Positions 39,696 through 53,514 are shown, counted from the first letter of the stretch. The stretch: 64,000 nt of DNA from Paramacrobiotus metropolitanus (GCF_019649055.1 NW_026570266.1:620001-684000); one strand, 5' to 3'. Program-made: numbers and translations. Notes: generated from the letters alone by a model not told the origin.

Positions 39696-40360
39696 ATGGG
39701 ATCAAAATCGGCGTCCAAACTGTCTCAACGAACTATTCCTGAACTCTTGGAAAGCTTCAAGGACGAGATTTCAAAGAGCACAACGTCTACTTATAAAAGC
39801 CTGAAAGCAGCAATCGACGAATTGTTGCCTCTAATGAGTCGCATGGTCAGCCAAAACATCGAACAGCACAACAGAATTCTGGATTTGGAGCGGGAAGTGC
39901 ATGAACTGAAGAAGAAACAAATCGCCACTGCGCTGGTTGCCATTCCTCGTGTCCCTGAAAATACCGCAGCAACGGCTACCACTGCCAGAAAGAATGGACC
40001 TCCTATCCAGTCAACCGCCTCGAAAACTGGAAAAACCTATGCGCTTGTTGTCTCAGCGGAAAAACCTACACACGATGCCAGCAGTGCAGAAGATGTCGTT
40101 GATGAAATTGAAAGAAAGCTGCCCCAGTGCATTCCTAATGCCAGCGAGAGATTCAATATGGAGCATGTTCGCCGTACACAGAATAACAATATCGCCATCC
40201 GGTTCAAGAACGAGAATGACAGAGAGGCCGCGCGAGCAGAATTGGACAAGCACAAAAAAGATTTGGGAATAACGGTGATTGAGACTCGTAAGCGCGTACA
40301 TAATCCTATTCTGTACGTAATGTTCACCCGTTATCCGCGAAAGCATCTCGGAATCAAAGT
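39696..40360 (+). CDS. LINE ORF1-like N-terminal half
   Basis: From ATG 39696, residues 1 to about 75 form a coiled coil (NRILDLEREVHELKKKQ). A Thr/Ala/Lys-rich linker follows, then an RRM-like segment (FNMEHVRRTQ, then IAIRFKNENDREAARAEL). This resembles ORF1 of Jockey/CR1-type LINEs. Similarity ends near 40360; the frame continues to 40613 through sequence antisense to a relic signal-peptide exon (ATG at 40593 on the minus strand). A 5' ORF1 piece without the rest of a LINE is unusual, since LINE copies normally lose the 5' end. It may be a deletion product or a captured host exon. Confidence 0.55.
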
Positions 40361-41093
40361 GTACATACAACACATTTTAATTTTAACACTTGCTGTGGTG
40401 ATTGATAGGAGCAAAATTAGTTACTTATATTTTATTACTCCTGTAATATCTGTAAGAAAGAATAGAAGTACAGGTACACATGAGCGCTGCACTTGCGGAA
40501 AAGTCAGTAAACCCGTCGCAAAGAATGAAATTACAAGTAGTCAAGTAGAAAACCGTAAACCTGAAAACGACCGCCATTCACGGCCGGCAGCATTTTGGCA
40601 CGTGCCATTATGACAGTACAGTACGGAGGTAAGCATTATGACAATACTACTATACAAAAAAGTAATAACAAGCGAACAGCAAACTATTACAATGCATAAC
40701 ATACAATGGACGACAAAAAGAGGTTGAATTAGACCGGCCAGTGTGCGGTCGCGCCTCATCAACTTCTTTTTGTCGTGCACTGCACTTACATTCGAAAGTC
40801 AGCTAGCAGAAATCTGCATTAAAGAGTTTGCGAAACGTACCTGCTGCGGTGCAACTACAAAAATATCTTATTATGCACACGTCACAAATCTCAGTGGTAG
40901 TGCTAATGCATAGTACTGCTAAATTCCAGTTCCTCAAAATAAAAATGTCAGCGGAGAGCCACTGCGTTAACTACAGCAAAGAAACAGTCTATCGAAAACA
41001 GCCCATTGCTACTTAAATAACCACAACAGATCCTGGCTTCGTCTTGACGGACAAAACACTCCACAGCAATAACGGCGGCCGTGACCATCCACC

Positions 41094-44000
41094 TCATTTC
41101 CTGACGCGCAACATATTGTTAATCTTTCGTGACCGATTGGTTTCGCCGACCACCCAACTGTTAGCGATCTCGGCTTCATAGGATTGCTCTCCGTATACCA
41201 CCGTCAGGATGTGCAGGCCCGCCTGGCAGTATTCGATAAGCACCTGGAAAGCATCTCTGCACATAGTCTGCAGTTGTTTTTTAGCCGGTCGCGACAGCTT
41301 CTTAATCCGATCCTGCACGTGCTTCTCTAATGCGTCAGCAGCGTAAAGTGCGGCCAGCCCCAGCAGCATAGCGCCGAACGGTTCGTATTTGGGATAGATG
41401 ATTCTAAAAAAGTCCAGTTCAATGCTAAATTATTAAAACGCTGGCAAATTAGGAACTAAAAAATTTTAAGAAACCCCAACACAATCGCACGAAAACCAAA
41501 CGAAAATGTGAACCAACCATTATTTTTTCCCATTTTCCGAATCCTGCTTGTCACGAGACTCACGACGGCATACAAGTTCGAAATCAATAGGGAAATTATT
41601 TACCGCATGCTAGCCACCAGTTGCTGCGTCATCTTCCAGCCGTCCTCAAAGCGGTCCTCTTCAAAGTATTTCTGCGGCAATCTCCAGCCGCAGACCAAAC
41701 GGAAATGCGCATCCGGCTGAAGGATGCCGGCCGCATCCATCTCCTCACACATCACTAATCTCATGGCTTCGGGCATATTGGGCTGCGTGGGACTGAAGGC
41801 CTTGTAGTCCGCTAACCGCTGCTGGTACCGGCGGAATTCCTTCAGGCGTTCGCTGTTGATGGCTCCACATTCCGTACATGCTTCCATCGCCCGACGGTCG
41901 CTGGGAATCCGGTTACTACAGCCGGCTGTCACACACTTCAGGAGATTGATTTCCGCGTCCTACGAAAGCGTCAAAAAGTCTGACAGTGATAAAGGCTGAG
42001 ACTGAACTTTGATGTTCTTCTGCACCGTACATATTCTTCCGTGCATTTCCGGCACGTGCATGGATGTCCGGTACTCTTCTCGAAATCGGTGCGACGCACG
42101 TCTCTCGTCGTGAAAGTCTGCTGGCGCATTTCACTGAAGCGTAGCTGGAAAATAAATCGGTGGTTCAATTCAAATACCGAAATACAACTTTGCCGCACAG
42201 CCCGTGACCAAGTAAATCCTGATAATTGATCCTAATCCAGATAATTAAATTTCTTAATTAATCTAGCTCTCCTATCCTCAACCGTTGTACTAATCAAATT
42301 TCGAGAAAGGACTGCTTATGTATAAGAAAGTAAATCTGATAGTTCTGAGGTTCTCCCGCGCTGGCCCCGCAGGACTTAGAAAAAGGAAAATCAGGTGCAA
42401 GATTGCTTAAGATGAAGTCTCAGGTTTGGTGGCTATGAGAACTAACGATATAATTCTATGATTTCTATCAACACTATTTACTAACACTACTCAGCAAGGA
42501 ATCTAACGGTAACAAGAGCAGGCTTATCCTATCCAAACACGGTCGGGAAACCGCCTTGCATTTAAATAAGTACTGTAGCGATAGAAGTTAATAAATATAC
42601 CGCCAGTAGGAGCCTTGCTCTTCATTCATTGGTTGTTGTTGTGATATAAATGTAAATCAAAATCCTAATTTCATCAAATTTTTAGCGACAGCATGCCACA
42701 GTCACATTCTTCTAGGAATGAGTGTATTCTTGTTGCTGCAGTCTTGCCCCTAATTGCTCCTGGCCCCGGCTTACTTAACTCGCTGAACCCTTGCTCTAAG
42801 CACTTGCTAATAGAGTTCTGCTGTGAAGTCTTTGCCAACCAAACTGGCTACTGTCGACCGTTTAGTCGTATTAATTTTGATGCCATTTGGACAAAGAGTT
42901 CTGTAGATTATGGCCAAGTACTCGTACGTGTTTGCAAATGAACCCTCACCTCACTCACGACACTTCGAAACCATCCTTGTGCTGGCAACACCCAGTGGCT
43001 GTTACCGATTAAACGAGTGTACGAGTACTTAATAATAATATACATTCAGTTACCTAAGGAAGTGATTACTTAATCAATTAATTACTTATTCAATTACTTT
43101 ACGTACTTTAGTTACTTGTTAACTGGCAATAACCGATTCAGGAAAGCCACACGCGAAATTTTAAAATAAAACACAAGCACTGCTGTAGAGAGTATCGGAA
43201 GTCGCAGACAGTAAACTCACATCCTGCAAGCCATTGTATATCGGAATGTCCTCCGTGGCGTGAATGACCATACGGCGGCCCGGAAATTGATAACAACGTT
43301 CACATCCCAGCACACCGCCGTCATGTCGTGCTGCGGCGTCAGTGGGTACACGGCAAACCCGTTGGGTGTGTTGCCGCTGACAATGGGTGAATTGAAGATA
43401 GTCTGCGTGTTTTTCGCGACAATGCCGTGACAGGCGAGGATATCCAGCATAGTGACCCCTGTTGACGGGTCCATCTCACGCAATCTGTGAAGGACATCAA
43501 CAGCTGAAAACCACAACGAAGACACAGAGACGAGCGCTTTAGGTCTACGCACTCCATCGTCTGCTGGATGACGTTCTTGTCCTGAACCAAAGGGTGTTGC
43601 GGGAGACTGTCCAGAACTTCTCGCGCTGTCCGCAGTCCCTGGCCGGGCACATCGACCCTCACGTTCAACTACAAAACAGCGTTTAATTAAAATGCCGCGC
43701 ACAGTACGGTCGCATGCGTACCGGAATTTTTTTCCCTACCGGGTAGTAAATTACTTAAAATTTTCTCAAGCAACTGCCATGTACTGATTTACATATATAT
43801 ACATATGTACACTCAAACTCAAATATCCAACAGCCAGAACAACTAAAACAACTCTTCTAGCTCTTCTGAATTGCATCGGGATTTATATCGCAGTTAGGTA
43901 AATTGTTAATTTAACAGCAACTTCAGTAGTTGCACTTTTTAAGCGCATTCTCTCTGACTACTGTCCACTTTGGTAACTTAATCGGTCATCAACAGACAAT

Positions 44001-44893
44001 AGTTTGATATTTGAGTGCAATTATATAAATATAAAACTTTACCGGGAAAGAATAAAGTTGTTGACAATAGTGATTTTGGTTGTTTTTTCAATTCTTGATT
44101 GTGCAGTATTGGCCGTAGTGGATTGATTGACTGTTATGTCGCTGAGTGAACATAAATAAAAAGTAAATTTGTTATTAATTGCACTAATAAAAATTATGTA
44201 AAATTGTGATTATTGTAATTACCGTAACTGTAAAATAAAAATTTGATATGAAACTGTAGTTACTTATAGTTAATTACACTGAGATAACCGAATGTACCGC
44301 TATTTTATGGACCATCTTAGTCAACAGTTCCTGCGGAGGCTGAAAACTGTAGACTGTCCCGATGCCCGACGAATGGCTACTCGACTCCATCTTCGTCCCT
44401 GCTTCTATCTTCGCCAGCAGGGAACACTCTAATCTATGCTCCAGTTTCCAGTCGGCAGTCTATCAAGTCAATCCAAGACACATTACACAGAAGACATGAG
44501 GATAACAATTTCAGTAAAAAACGGCAAATGATATGCGTACATGTCGTTCAATTCATATTATACACTGCATAATACAGTTCTCGGACAAAAAAACTGAATT
44601 TATGTGTACGAGGGAACTGTGCAAAGGAACCATATTATTAGGTATGTATGCTACATCAATGGCTTAATACTAACTTATTCTATCACTTTTACCTGACAGG
44701 TGACGCTGCAGTAGCGGTGCAGACGACATCCGGTACACGTACGCAAGGGCTCCTTATTGCGGAAGCAGAAAGCGCAGTAAGTCTTGTAGCAGCTGGGCTC
44801 CAAGGCCCACACAAAGGGATCACACGCCATGACAACATCCCCACCGGCAAACGAGCGGCGAACATTCTCTGGTACAACATCGCGGCTCCCCAT
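41094..44893 (-). pseudogene. SET/MYND (SmydA-like) gene 1, frame broken in SET
   Basis: Exons on the minus strand: 44893-44693 (MYND finger: CAFC, CTGC, YCSVTC), 44459-44298 (DWKLEHRLEC), 43668 to about 43549, 43503-43221 (SET core), 42144-42031 (post-SET CTCRKC), 41959-41604, 41403-41094 (C-terminal helical region). The lengths of exons 1, 2 and 5 equal those of the neighbours. The exon 3/4 joint is not resolved (only ~45 bases between the candidate sites), and exon 4 has one base too few near 43282: after NVVIN the homologous GRRMVIHATEDIP is in another frame. It is either a decaying gene or an assembly error. SMYD proteins bind proteins and some methylate lysines; the NHSC motif is absent here. 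Confidence 0.75.
42145..43220. other. Intron 4 of SET/MYND gene 1
   Basis: 1.08 kb, against 0.33 kb in gene 2. I see no gene or recognisable repeat in it. Confidence 0.5.
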
Positions 44894-47615
44894 TTCCACA
44901 AGCAGATAAGCGCGCGGCAGCAGCAATAATCACAAACTACGATGTGTCGGAATCGCGAAAAAATATACCGCAAATAATCTTTTTATTCTAAGAACGCAGT
45001 ACTACGCTGTCAATGTTCCCTGGTGCGGCGATTTACGTCGAAATAAATTTATGCACTGTTTTGCAGTAATCGAAAATAAGGGCCGTACGGTCGTGCTGCC
45101 TGAGCCGGATAAACAGAAGCGTGGCGCAAATGGGGATTCCGGATTTCGTATTAATATCCGTAATCCGCAGCAGGCTTTATCGCTGGTTTACTTGGTTCAT
45201 TCCTTGAGGCAACATACTTTTAATAAGTATCACACGTAAGCACAAAACCGAGTCCTATAACAAAATTCATAATATAAACACTTTATTACGAACTATAACA
45301 AAATCCATTGTAGCCTTTAGATTGTAAAATATGTGACCTGACGCAGTATGAAACGACACTTCGGTAAAACATTACAGTAACTTCAAGCAGACCAGGCACA
45401 GGTGCGTTTGCGTTAGTAAATACTGTCACGCTGTGTGCTTGATGTATGCAGCAGCCGCCCCAGGTGGCTGCCGGTGTAGAATTCATGCATTTCCTTTGGA
45501 AATGATCAGTTTGTTGCTTTCCTTTTCCCATATTTCTGTATTTTTCCCCTTTTGGGCCATAAACTCTTCTTTTGTGGGAGACCAGTGCTCTCCCACATCC
45601 CGATTTATCTGTTATTTCGAGGGGGTGTTAGACCTTTCTCGTTACAATACTAATTACCTGAGAGAGCACGTTCGACTGTTCTAGAAAAGCGGCGGCTTGC
45701 AATGATAATTGCTACCGAGTAGGTCAGTACATCACATAACATGAAACAACTATCCAACACTTTTTGCATCTGAGGTCTCCAAGATTTCAGCGTGCTACGA
45801 ATTACAGAATTTCAAAACTAGAGAAGACTTCCTTAAAAATGCGGCAGTCCCGCGGCAGATACCGTGGTTGCCTCGTTTTCAAATAAAATTCGTGTTAAAT
45901 TCTCATTAATTTAATTTTTATGCCACCAAGAGCGCCAAATCTAGTGCCTTAGCCAACTAATGGCTTTTCGGAGTGCACTTCACAACATTAACCTGAAGTA
46001 TCTAACGGGTCAGGGCAGCAGTATGACTGTGGGCGTGGCCAAACTGTAGGATGACCTCCTTCGCGATGTAACCGTGCAACCATAGGAAGTCCTCCTTGAC
46101 CATGTGCCAAAAATACGATCTTGGGCGCTGACTTTTTCACCACCTTCCGCAACAAAAGCGCGTTATTACACATCCTAGCAACAGTTTTCAGTCGCCAGCA
46201 GCCCTTTTTTCTACGAGCACATTTTTTGATCGAAAAAACGCTTTTGCTCGCTTAGGCGTTGTACAGGCTTGTCTAGCCTTTGAGTTTAGTCCACAAAACA
46301 CTCTCTTGATTGCATAATTCTAAGCGCTAAAGAAGAAGTTATACCATGTCGGGTAACAAAAATTCTAATTTTTCGAACTTTGTGATTGCATTTAGTATGG
46401 TCTGACCTAAACTGCACACCACACCAATTCCTAACAAATTTCAATTTAAAAAGTTATTCAGTTTTTTGTGCGAATTGCTGTCATCATTTTGGCGGACTGG
46501 CGATCTTTCTGCTCTGCTGCCACCTGTGGTCAAATCGTTTATTTGAATGACCGCAGCTGGCAATGAAACGGCACGTCCATATGAACGCACTTTCCGCAAC
46601 GGTTCAGGAATAACAGCCCACTGGCAAGTGCAAAAGCGAGCAGACCGAAATCTTGTGTACGCAGTAAGGACAAGATGAGATAACAAAAGCCGTGAGACAA
46701 AGGGAAAGACATAACACTGTTCCGTGAGCGCTCACTACTCACCAGTGGTCATTCTGTGCATACAAGAGCAAACTAACTGTGGCGGCACTGTAGGCGCAAA
46801 AATGACAGGTTCGGCGAAAGTGCAGAACAAAGAAAGTTCTCCGCTGAATTCTGAGCAATTTGGCAACTTCAATTCGTAAAATCAATAACTAATTCACAAA
46901 TCGTAATTAAATTCTTAGATTTGATCAGAATGTAGAAAAATCATTTGCCAACAACTTTAGGGAGGCTTTTTTTGATAACTGTATTCTAACTCTCAACAGA
47001 AAAATAAAAGTGACTTCCGGTGGACAAAAATGCAAATTTTAGACGCATTTTAAACTTAAAACAAAAAAACTCTTCTCAGAGTTTTTCCTATTTCAGTAAA
47101 CCCCACTTCTACGTCGGAGTTTAATTTTTTTGGAATCAATGAAATTTGTTATTACATTTCGAAAATTTGGGTTGAAAAACATCGTTTTTTTCGGCTTTTT
47201 TCATACAAACATTTTTTTCTCTCATGAAGGTGTGTAGTATAATCATTCTGGTTGTTATAAATTGTACGGGTTCGGATGTCAACGTTTCGCGCATTGAGCG
47301 CAAGCGATTTTGCCACTTAGACCACGAACACGGTATAACTTCTCGTTAAAGTCATTCCTGATTTTATGGCTGAATTAAATGTTTTGCCAACATTGTCACG
47401 ACTCGTTCCATCGATGCCATCCCTTCCGAAGGTGTTTCTCGCAGAATCGCAACGACCAGTCTAGTAATTTATGATCAGAAAATGCACAAGAAAACTACGC
47501 CAAAAACTTTAAAAACCGAGAAAACTTGTGCGACACGATCCGGGAGAATAATACAACGCCGTCCTGTCAACCTGTTGCACCACGCTAAGGTCAATTCAGG
47601 ATATATATCGAACGT
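44894..47615. other. Intergenic stretch, no supported gene
   Basis: Short frames only (for example 45051 to 45239, plus), without domain or splice support. It ends at a foldback element. Confidence 0.5.
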
Positions 47616-48401
47616 TTCGTACCAAAACAAATGGAGCGTTTTTTCCTTCTTATAGTCACTGTAGTCATCTGTAGACAACCTGTAGACACCCTAAGAAACC
47701 TGGTGACTACAAGGAACCTAGGAAGGGCTGCCTGTATACAGCGGTAGGCATCCGTAAACAACCTGTAGGCGGCACACCGACAACTCGCTGACGACTGTCC
47801 TGCTGACCGACAACTTGCTGGCGACTTCCTGCTGACCGACGAAATGTTGACCCGACAGTTTGTTGAAACGACAAATCGCTGAACGACTTTTTGTGAACAC
47901 CGACAACTTGCTGCCGACAATTTGCTGACTTGAGAAACCCAAGAAACCTAAGAAACCTAAGAAAACTAAGAAACCTAAGAAACCTAAGAAACCTAAGAAC
48001 CCTAAGAAACCTAAGAAATCTAAGAATAAACAACAAAAAGTTAAGGAAACTCAAAAACTAACGTCTCGAACTTGACAGCAAGTTGTCGGTCAGCAGAGAA
48101 AGTTTCAACAAAACATCGGTCAACAGCTTAGCCGAAAAGCAAATTGTCGGTCAACAAGTTGTCGGTCAGCGAGTTGTGTAAGTCAGCAACATGTCGGTCA
48201 ACAAATGGTCGGTCAGCAAATTGTAGGTCGGCGAATTGACGTGCTACCCCTGTAGGCACCGTTGTAGACACGCTGTAATTATACATCCTAAGAAACCAGG
48301 TGACTACCGATAGTACTACAGGATGTCTACAGCCTGTATACAGATGTCTACTGTGACTACAAGAAGAGAAAAGACGATTCACTTTTTTCCTTTGGTACGA
48401 A
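47616..48401. mobile_element. Foldback element with central 9-bp minisatellite
   Basis: Outer ends TTCGTACCAAA (47616) and its inverse TTTGGTACGAA (48391-48401), followed inward by AGTCAC..GTAG on both sides. The inner arms are complementary repeat arrays: CCGACAACTTGCTG-type on the left and the inverse CAAATTGTCGGTCAGCA-type on the right. The centre (about 47934 to 48027) is about ten tandem AAGAAACCT units. The Leu/Phe/Arg-repeat reading frame on the minus strand is a translation of the repeats. Confidence 0.75.
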
Positions 48402-48728
48402 GCGTGCCACAAATGTTTCAGGAGCATTGGCCTTGGCGTGCATTACGCATGATCACCGATGTATTATGAAAATTAACTATTATGAATGGTTGATGCAATG
48501 AAATCTTTAATCTTCTACAGTACTCACACTCACAAGTTCTACAAATAAACAATAAAAATATCATTCACGAAAAAAAAACAGACAAGGTCGGCCAAATGAA
48601 CAATATAAACACACATTATTGCTTGTTTTCGAATTAACCATTTGCATAACAACATCCACGCAAAAAAAGTTGAATTAGAATACTGTATACAGCAGACGAC
48701 GATGGCACCGACAAGCAGTCAAACGTTA

Positions 48729-51700
48729 CTATTTGCGGAGGCGAAGCATCTGCTGGATGCAGAGCAGTTTGGTAACAGCCTGCTTACAATCCGCATCGCC
48801 ATCCTGGACCTCCTTCGACTGTTTACCGAACAACTTGATCAAAATACCTCGGGCTTCGCTGCAGAAATCCATATTAAGAGCCCACACGGTGGCCGCGGCT
48901 ACGTCGTGCTTCTGGATGTCCAAGCTCGACATCCGGTCCACTCCAATGTTTAGCATTGGCTTGGGGAGCGCATCAACGACAGACAGTCCGGCTGACATCA
49001 GGAGGCGTGCGCGAATTAGTGAATACTCTGGGTATATTTTCCTGCAAGGACAAGTAATAACCATATAGGCAATAACAGCCTCAATAACTTCAAGCGCACT
49101 CTCACTACAAAATAGTAAATAATAATAATTCAGCCTTGCAGTATGCTGTACTTGCAGTATTGTTGAGGGACTATTTTTCCGCTAAAGTTTTTAATTGACC
49201 TTTGACGGTGTCTGCAAATCTCGATAAGAAGTGATTCCTTGTATTTGCAGACGTTAAGCATTAAAACCTAAAACCTAAACATTAAAGAAATAGCCGTCGT
49301 CATTAACTTCTATCGGGGTATAGGGTAAAGTACTCAAACACCGGCAGCATTTCCTTTGAAAAGATCAAGGCAGTCAGTTTGATTGGTTAATGGAGTGTTA
49401 ATGGGAGTGTCCCGGTACATAGCCTTAAATTCGTGTATATCGACGGGAGCTTTCGGTTTTCGCACACTTTCATACACTTTTTTGGATTGCTTTTTGACAA
49501 TCTGTAGCCAAATGATTTGCGAACGTCGGCGCGGACTCCGCTTTCGCGCGGAACGTTTGGATGCGGAGTTATTGGTAACAAAATTCCAAAAAGTTTAAAT
49601 GCATGTCGGCGCAACGAAAGCCTCATTATAGACCGATCTCTTCTTATCGATCTACACCAATTTATTGCTATGTAACAGGTTATTTTCCTGATTTAGTAAA
49701 AAAGCCTTACAGCGGTACGTGCGATTTTCACGCCTTTACTAATAAGTCTCACCACCAGCAGAACTGATTTTGGCTCCGAGGGCCGCCTCTGAGCTCCGTT
49801 ATGCAGAGCGTTGCAATACTGATGTGCTTATTCGCGTATTGAGAATTCCATTTATTTGTTGATTGAGAAATTTGAAATTTACCGTACGCAGGCAGTAACG
49901 CAGCCAACCAATTCCACGATCGTTTTCAAGCCCTCCTCCAAGCGGCACTCAACATAATATTTGTTCGGTAATTCCCGGCCGCAGACGTAGCGGAAATGCG
50001 CATCGGGCTGCAGGATTCCGGCAGCGTCCATGTCCATACAGACCTGCAAGACCATGGCCGAGTAGGACTCCATCTCCGAGCTGGCCGTAATGGTCTCATA
50101 CCGCAGCATGAACTGATGAAACTGCGTCAAGCGGTCTCGATTGATGGCACCGCATTCGAAGCAGGCGTGGTGTGCGCGGATATCGCTGGGAATGCGGTTG
50201 CTGCAGCCCTCCGTCACGCAGCGTAGCGGATTAATCTCAGCATCCTGCGAAAACATATGGACTAACGTAAATTTACAGGAAAAAACTGAAGATGCTGAGT
50301 AGCGGCGTACACATTCTGGCGAGCATCGGCGACAAGTACACGGATGACCGAATTTCTTCTCGAATGCAGCACGTCGCTCCGCTCGTGTCTGGCAAAATGG
50401 ATCCGGATGCTCATTGTAACGCAGCTGCAAGATATGCTGACATTATAAAGTTAAATGATGCTTGCGTTTTCAAATTCGGCGACCGACACTTCCTCGAACA
50501 GACACAATGTCGACCCGTCACAATATCGAGCTACCGTTTAGCTAAACCGTCTCAGTTTTCTTAGGCACTTAGGTTTTCATAAACTCTTTTAAGGTTTCTT
50601 CGGTCGACGATTCGTTCGTAAGTCGGCGAAGTGTCGGTAAGCCGTTCAGAAATTTAAGACGTTATTTGTCATAAATTACAAAATATTTATCTCAACGTGT
50701 AAGCAATATAATCAGTTCACAGATTATAATTAATTCATGTTGCACGAAGCCGACTCACGTCTCGAAGTCCAGTATACTGCGGAATGTCTTCTGCGGCATG
50801 AATAAACAGCCGTCGTCCATGGAAGGTCAGCAACACATTGATGTCCCAGCACACTGGTGTCATCCGCCGCAGCGATGCCTGTGGAAAAACGGCTAAGCCG
50901 ATCGGTCCGCTGACGCCACAGAACTTCGTATCGTAAATGTATAGAGCGTTATAGTGGAGCAGTCCATAATAGTTCAGAACGTCTGCTGCGGGTACGCCGG
51001 TTAACATGGAGTTCTCCGACTCCCACGCCAGCATATCCCTGTAAACAGCACCAACACCTCCGAATTTAGCCGGATATGGCTAAAACACACGGGAAAGACA
51101 CATCTTACGCTGGCGACATAAGCTGCTCGTATTCTGATTGTGCGGGATTCGCTGGCAGCATGGACAGCAGATCTCTGGCGGATTTGCGACCCATTCCCGG
51201 GATATCCATCATCGTGTTCAACTACGTAAAATGGACGAATAGAACACAACAAACAGAAACCAATGCGGGCAAACTAGTTTTCAATTTTCCCTCTCGCAGT
51301 TTTTTTAAATTTTTAATTTCGAGATGTGCAAGATTAAGGCTTCAATCCATCGAGGGAAGTTTGGAATACTTAAAGTCTTAAACTTAAACATCTTGATTAA
51401 GTTTCTGCTTCTGTTAAAATTTCTCCGATTTTCAGGAATTTATTTGCTTTCTTGGATTTTTCGTCAACTGCGCGCGAAATAGACGGTATTTCATGCATTA
51501 ATCGTATCAGTTGAGGACCCTGATCATCGTGTATTAGTATTACCGACGCTATCAAACGAAATTCAATTCCACACTGGAGAAGTGTAGGTGCTATCGCTTG
51601 ATAATTACAGCTTCTAGAATCAACTGTCACACCTTGCCGAAAAAAGCGGAAACTGCATAGCGCACTAACCTTGATTTTGTTGGCGAGCTTGGCGATGAGC

Positions 51701-52202
51701 TCTTGTGGCACCTCCAGACCATACTGCGAGGAGTGCACGATGATGTCATGCTCCGTGCCATTCGTGCTATCAGTCGCGGTCTTCAGCAGGGTGCATTCCA
51801 GTTTATGCTCCAGCTTCCAGTCAGTAGACTATGTACACAAAAACTTTAATCTTCTTCTTGTCGCAGTGAACGTCATCTTCGTGTCGTTCAACAATAACCG
51901 CGACCGTCTTAGAAATTTACAGTAATTCCTGGCGCCACTACGTACAGATCGCCCATCTGGCCAAAAAACACGAGTAGCTCAGCAAAGCTACACATGATAC
52001 ATCATACCTGGCAAGTGACGCTGCAGTAACGGTGGAGTCTGCATCTTGAGCACGTGCGCAGTTCCTCGCTCTGCCGCAGACAGTAAGCACAGCGTGCTTG
52101 GTATTCGTCGCTCTCCAGCACCCACACGAAGGGCTCACAGCGCAGTACAAGATCCCCCGCCGCGAACGAACGCCTGTCAATGGGCTCCTTCGTTTCCATC
52201 AT
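48729..52202 (-). CDS. SET/MYND domain protein (SmydA-like) gene 2, intact
   Basis: Seven exons on the minus strand: 52202-52008, 51828-51670, 51221-51109, 51038-50759, 50424-50311, 50244-49883, 49041-48729. All phases (0,0,2,0,0,2) fit; 1536 bases give 511 residues and a TAG. The MYND zinc finger is in exon 1 (CAYC, CSRC, HRYCSVTC). The SET domain is split around it (FAAGDLVLRCEPFVW; then GLAVFPQASLRRMTPVCWDIN, RRLFIHAAEDIP). Post-SET cysteines are CTCRRC in exon 5, followed by CVTEGCSNRIP and a helical C-terminus. SMYD proteins are cytoplasmic/nuclear lysine methyltransferases or adaptors. The conserved NHSCxPN is replaced by MTPVCWDIN, so catalysis is doubtful, as proposed for arthropod SmydA proteins. 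An upstream in-frame ATG at 52289 is possible; 52202 was chosen because it aligns with the starts of genes 1 and 3. Confidence 0.85.
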
Positions 52203-52469
52203 GAATTCACGACGCACTAATATCGCACTGCTAACAATCGCACATCTATTATAGGAGAGTACGAGTCTGAGTCTTTGCTGTGAGAGCATTGAGCAGGTCT
52301 GTAGTAAGTACGAAAATGCGTCAGCCGGACTGGACTAGCCCGTACTCTGCAATTCTTAAATCTCAGCCGGCTGCTCTACCAATGCTACCATGTCTGTTGC
52401 GCAAGCGGATATAAGTAAGTATACTGGAATATCAAAATGGTTTAATGGCGGAGTTACAGTTTTTACGCA

Positions 52470-53514
52470 ATGCGCTTAAGAATCAACTTCAGAGGATCAT
52501 TTTCACAGCACTTGAAAATAAAAACGTTTCCTGCTAGCTTATTCCCGAGTTTCTTTATTCCCGTCCTGCAGCATAACCTCGTATTTAACGGTAAAAAATC
52601 TGCATGTATTAAATTTTCATCTCGTGCGAAGTCGTCCCAGTGCTATCAGCTAAATGGAGAAGACATTCCCATAGCTGATTCGGCAAAATATCTCGGAATT
52701 TACCTTGAGCGTAATCACAAATGGAAGTTACAGTGTGAAAATGTCTCTAGCAGGATGTTAAAACGACTAAGATATCTTAATACATTGTTCCGACGTCGAG
52801 ACTTGTCGGCGCGTTGCGTATTATATAAAAACGTTGTTCTTCTCGTTTCCGACTATTGTGCATCCGTAACATTTCCAGCCCAGAAAGGTCTAATCGATAC
52901 TATCGAAAATGTGCAAAGAAGATTTCTTAGGTCGCTTCCTTTCAAATGTCAACCGAGTAATTATGAAACCAGGCTAAAAGAACTTGAAGGGGAACCGATC
53001 GTGCGGCGAAATCTCAAACACAGCTTGCAACTGACATAAAAATTTTTGTTCAACCTTATTCCATACGGAGATAAATTATTCCGCAAGGATACTGCGCGTT
53101 GTGGTGTTGCAGGTGCGACGCGTCATCGGCAGAAGATGGCTGAACATCCGTGCCCGATAATTCCTGCTGGATCAACGTTTTGCGGCCTGACACTTCCACC
53201 TTCGGATAAATCTTTCGCCTATCGGATGGCAAGGATATGGAACGATTTATACCTACCGGCAGAACCCTCCGGGAAACTGACTAAATTTAAAACGGCTTTA
53301 AATGATGTTAACTGGAAGACAGTGAAGTCCCTTAAGAAGTTTTATCATACTGATCATGTGCAGTTGTTGGAAATATGAATGAATGTTATTTTTTCTGCCT
53401 ATCGTTGTTCGATATTTTGTGTTATATTTTTTAATTATGACGAGTCTGCGGCCTCGGATTGGGTCTTACCCAGATTGTGTGCGGACGTTAAACGATTAAA
53501 CTTAACTTAACTTA
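52470..53514 (+). pseudogene. LINE 3' fragment: end of ORF2 and tail
   Basis: The frame contains the end of a reverse transcriptase and its C-terminal region (NLVFNGKKSACIKFSS, then KYLGIYLERNHKW, the motif that follows the RT palm in Jockey/CR1-type LINEs). One in-frame TAA at 53037-53039 interrupts it and the same frame resumes to 53378 (FAYRMARIWNDLY). The 3' untranslated part ends near 53514 in tandem TTAAC units, typical of LINEs with short-repeat tails. It is 5'-truncated near 52490 and inserted between SET/MYND genes 2 and 3. Confidence 0.8.

Noticed and set aside
47707-48054. Minus-strand Leu/Phe/Arg-repeat protein
   Set aside because: It is the translation of the nine-base minisatellite and foldback arms.
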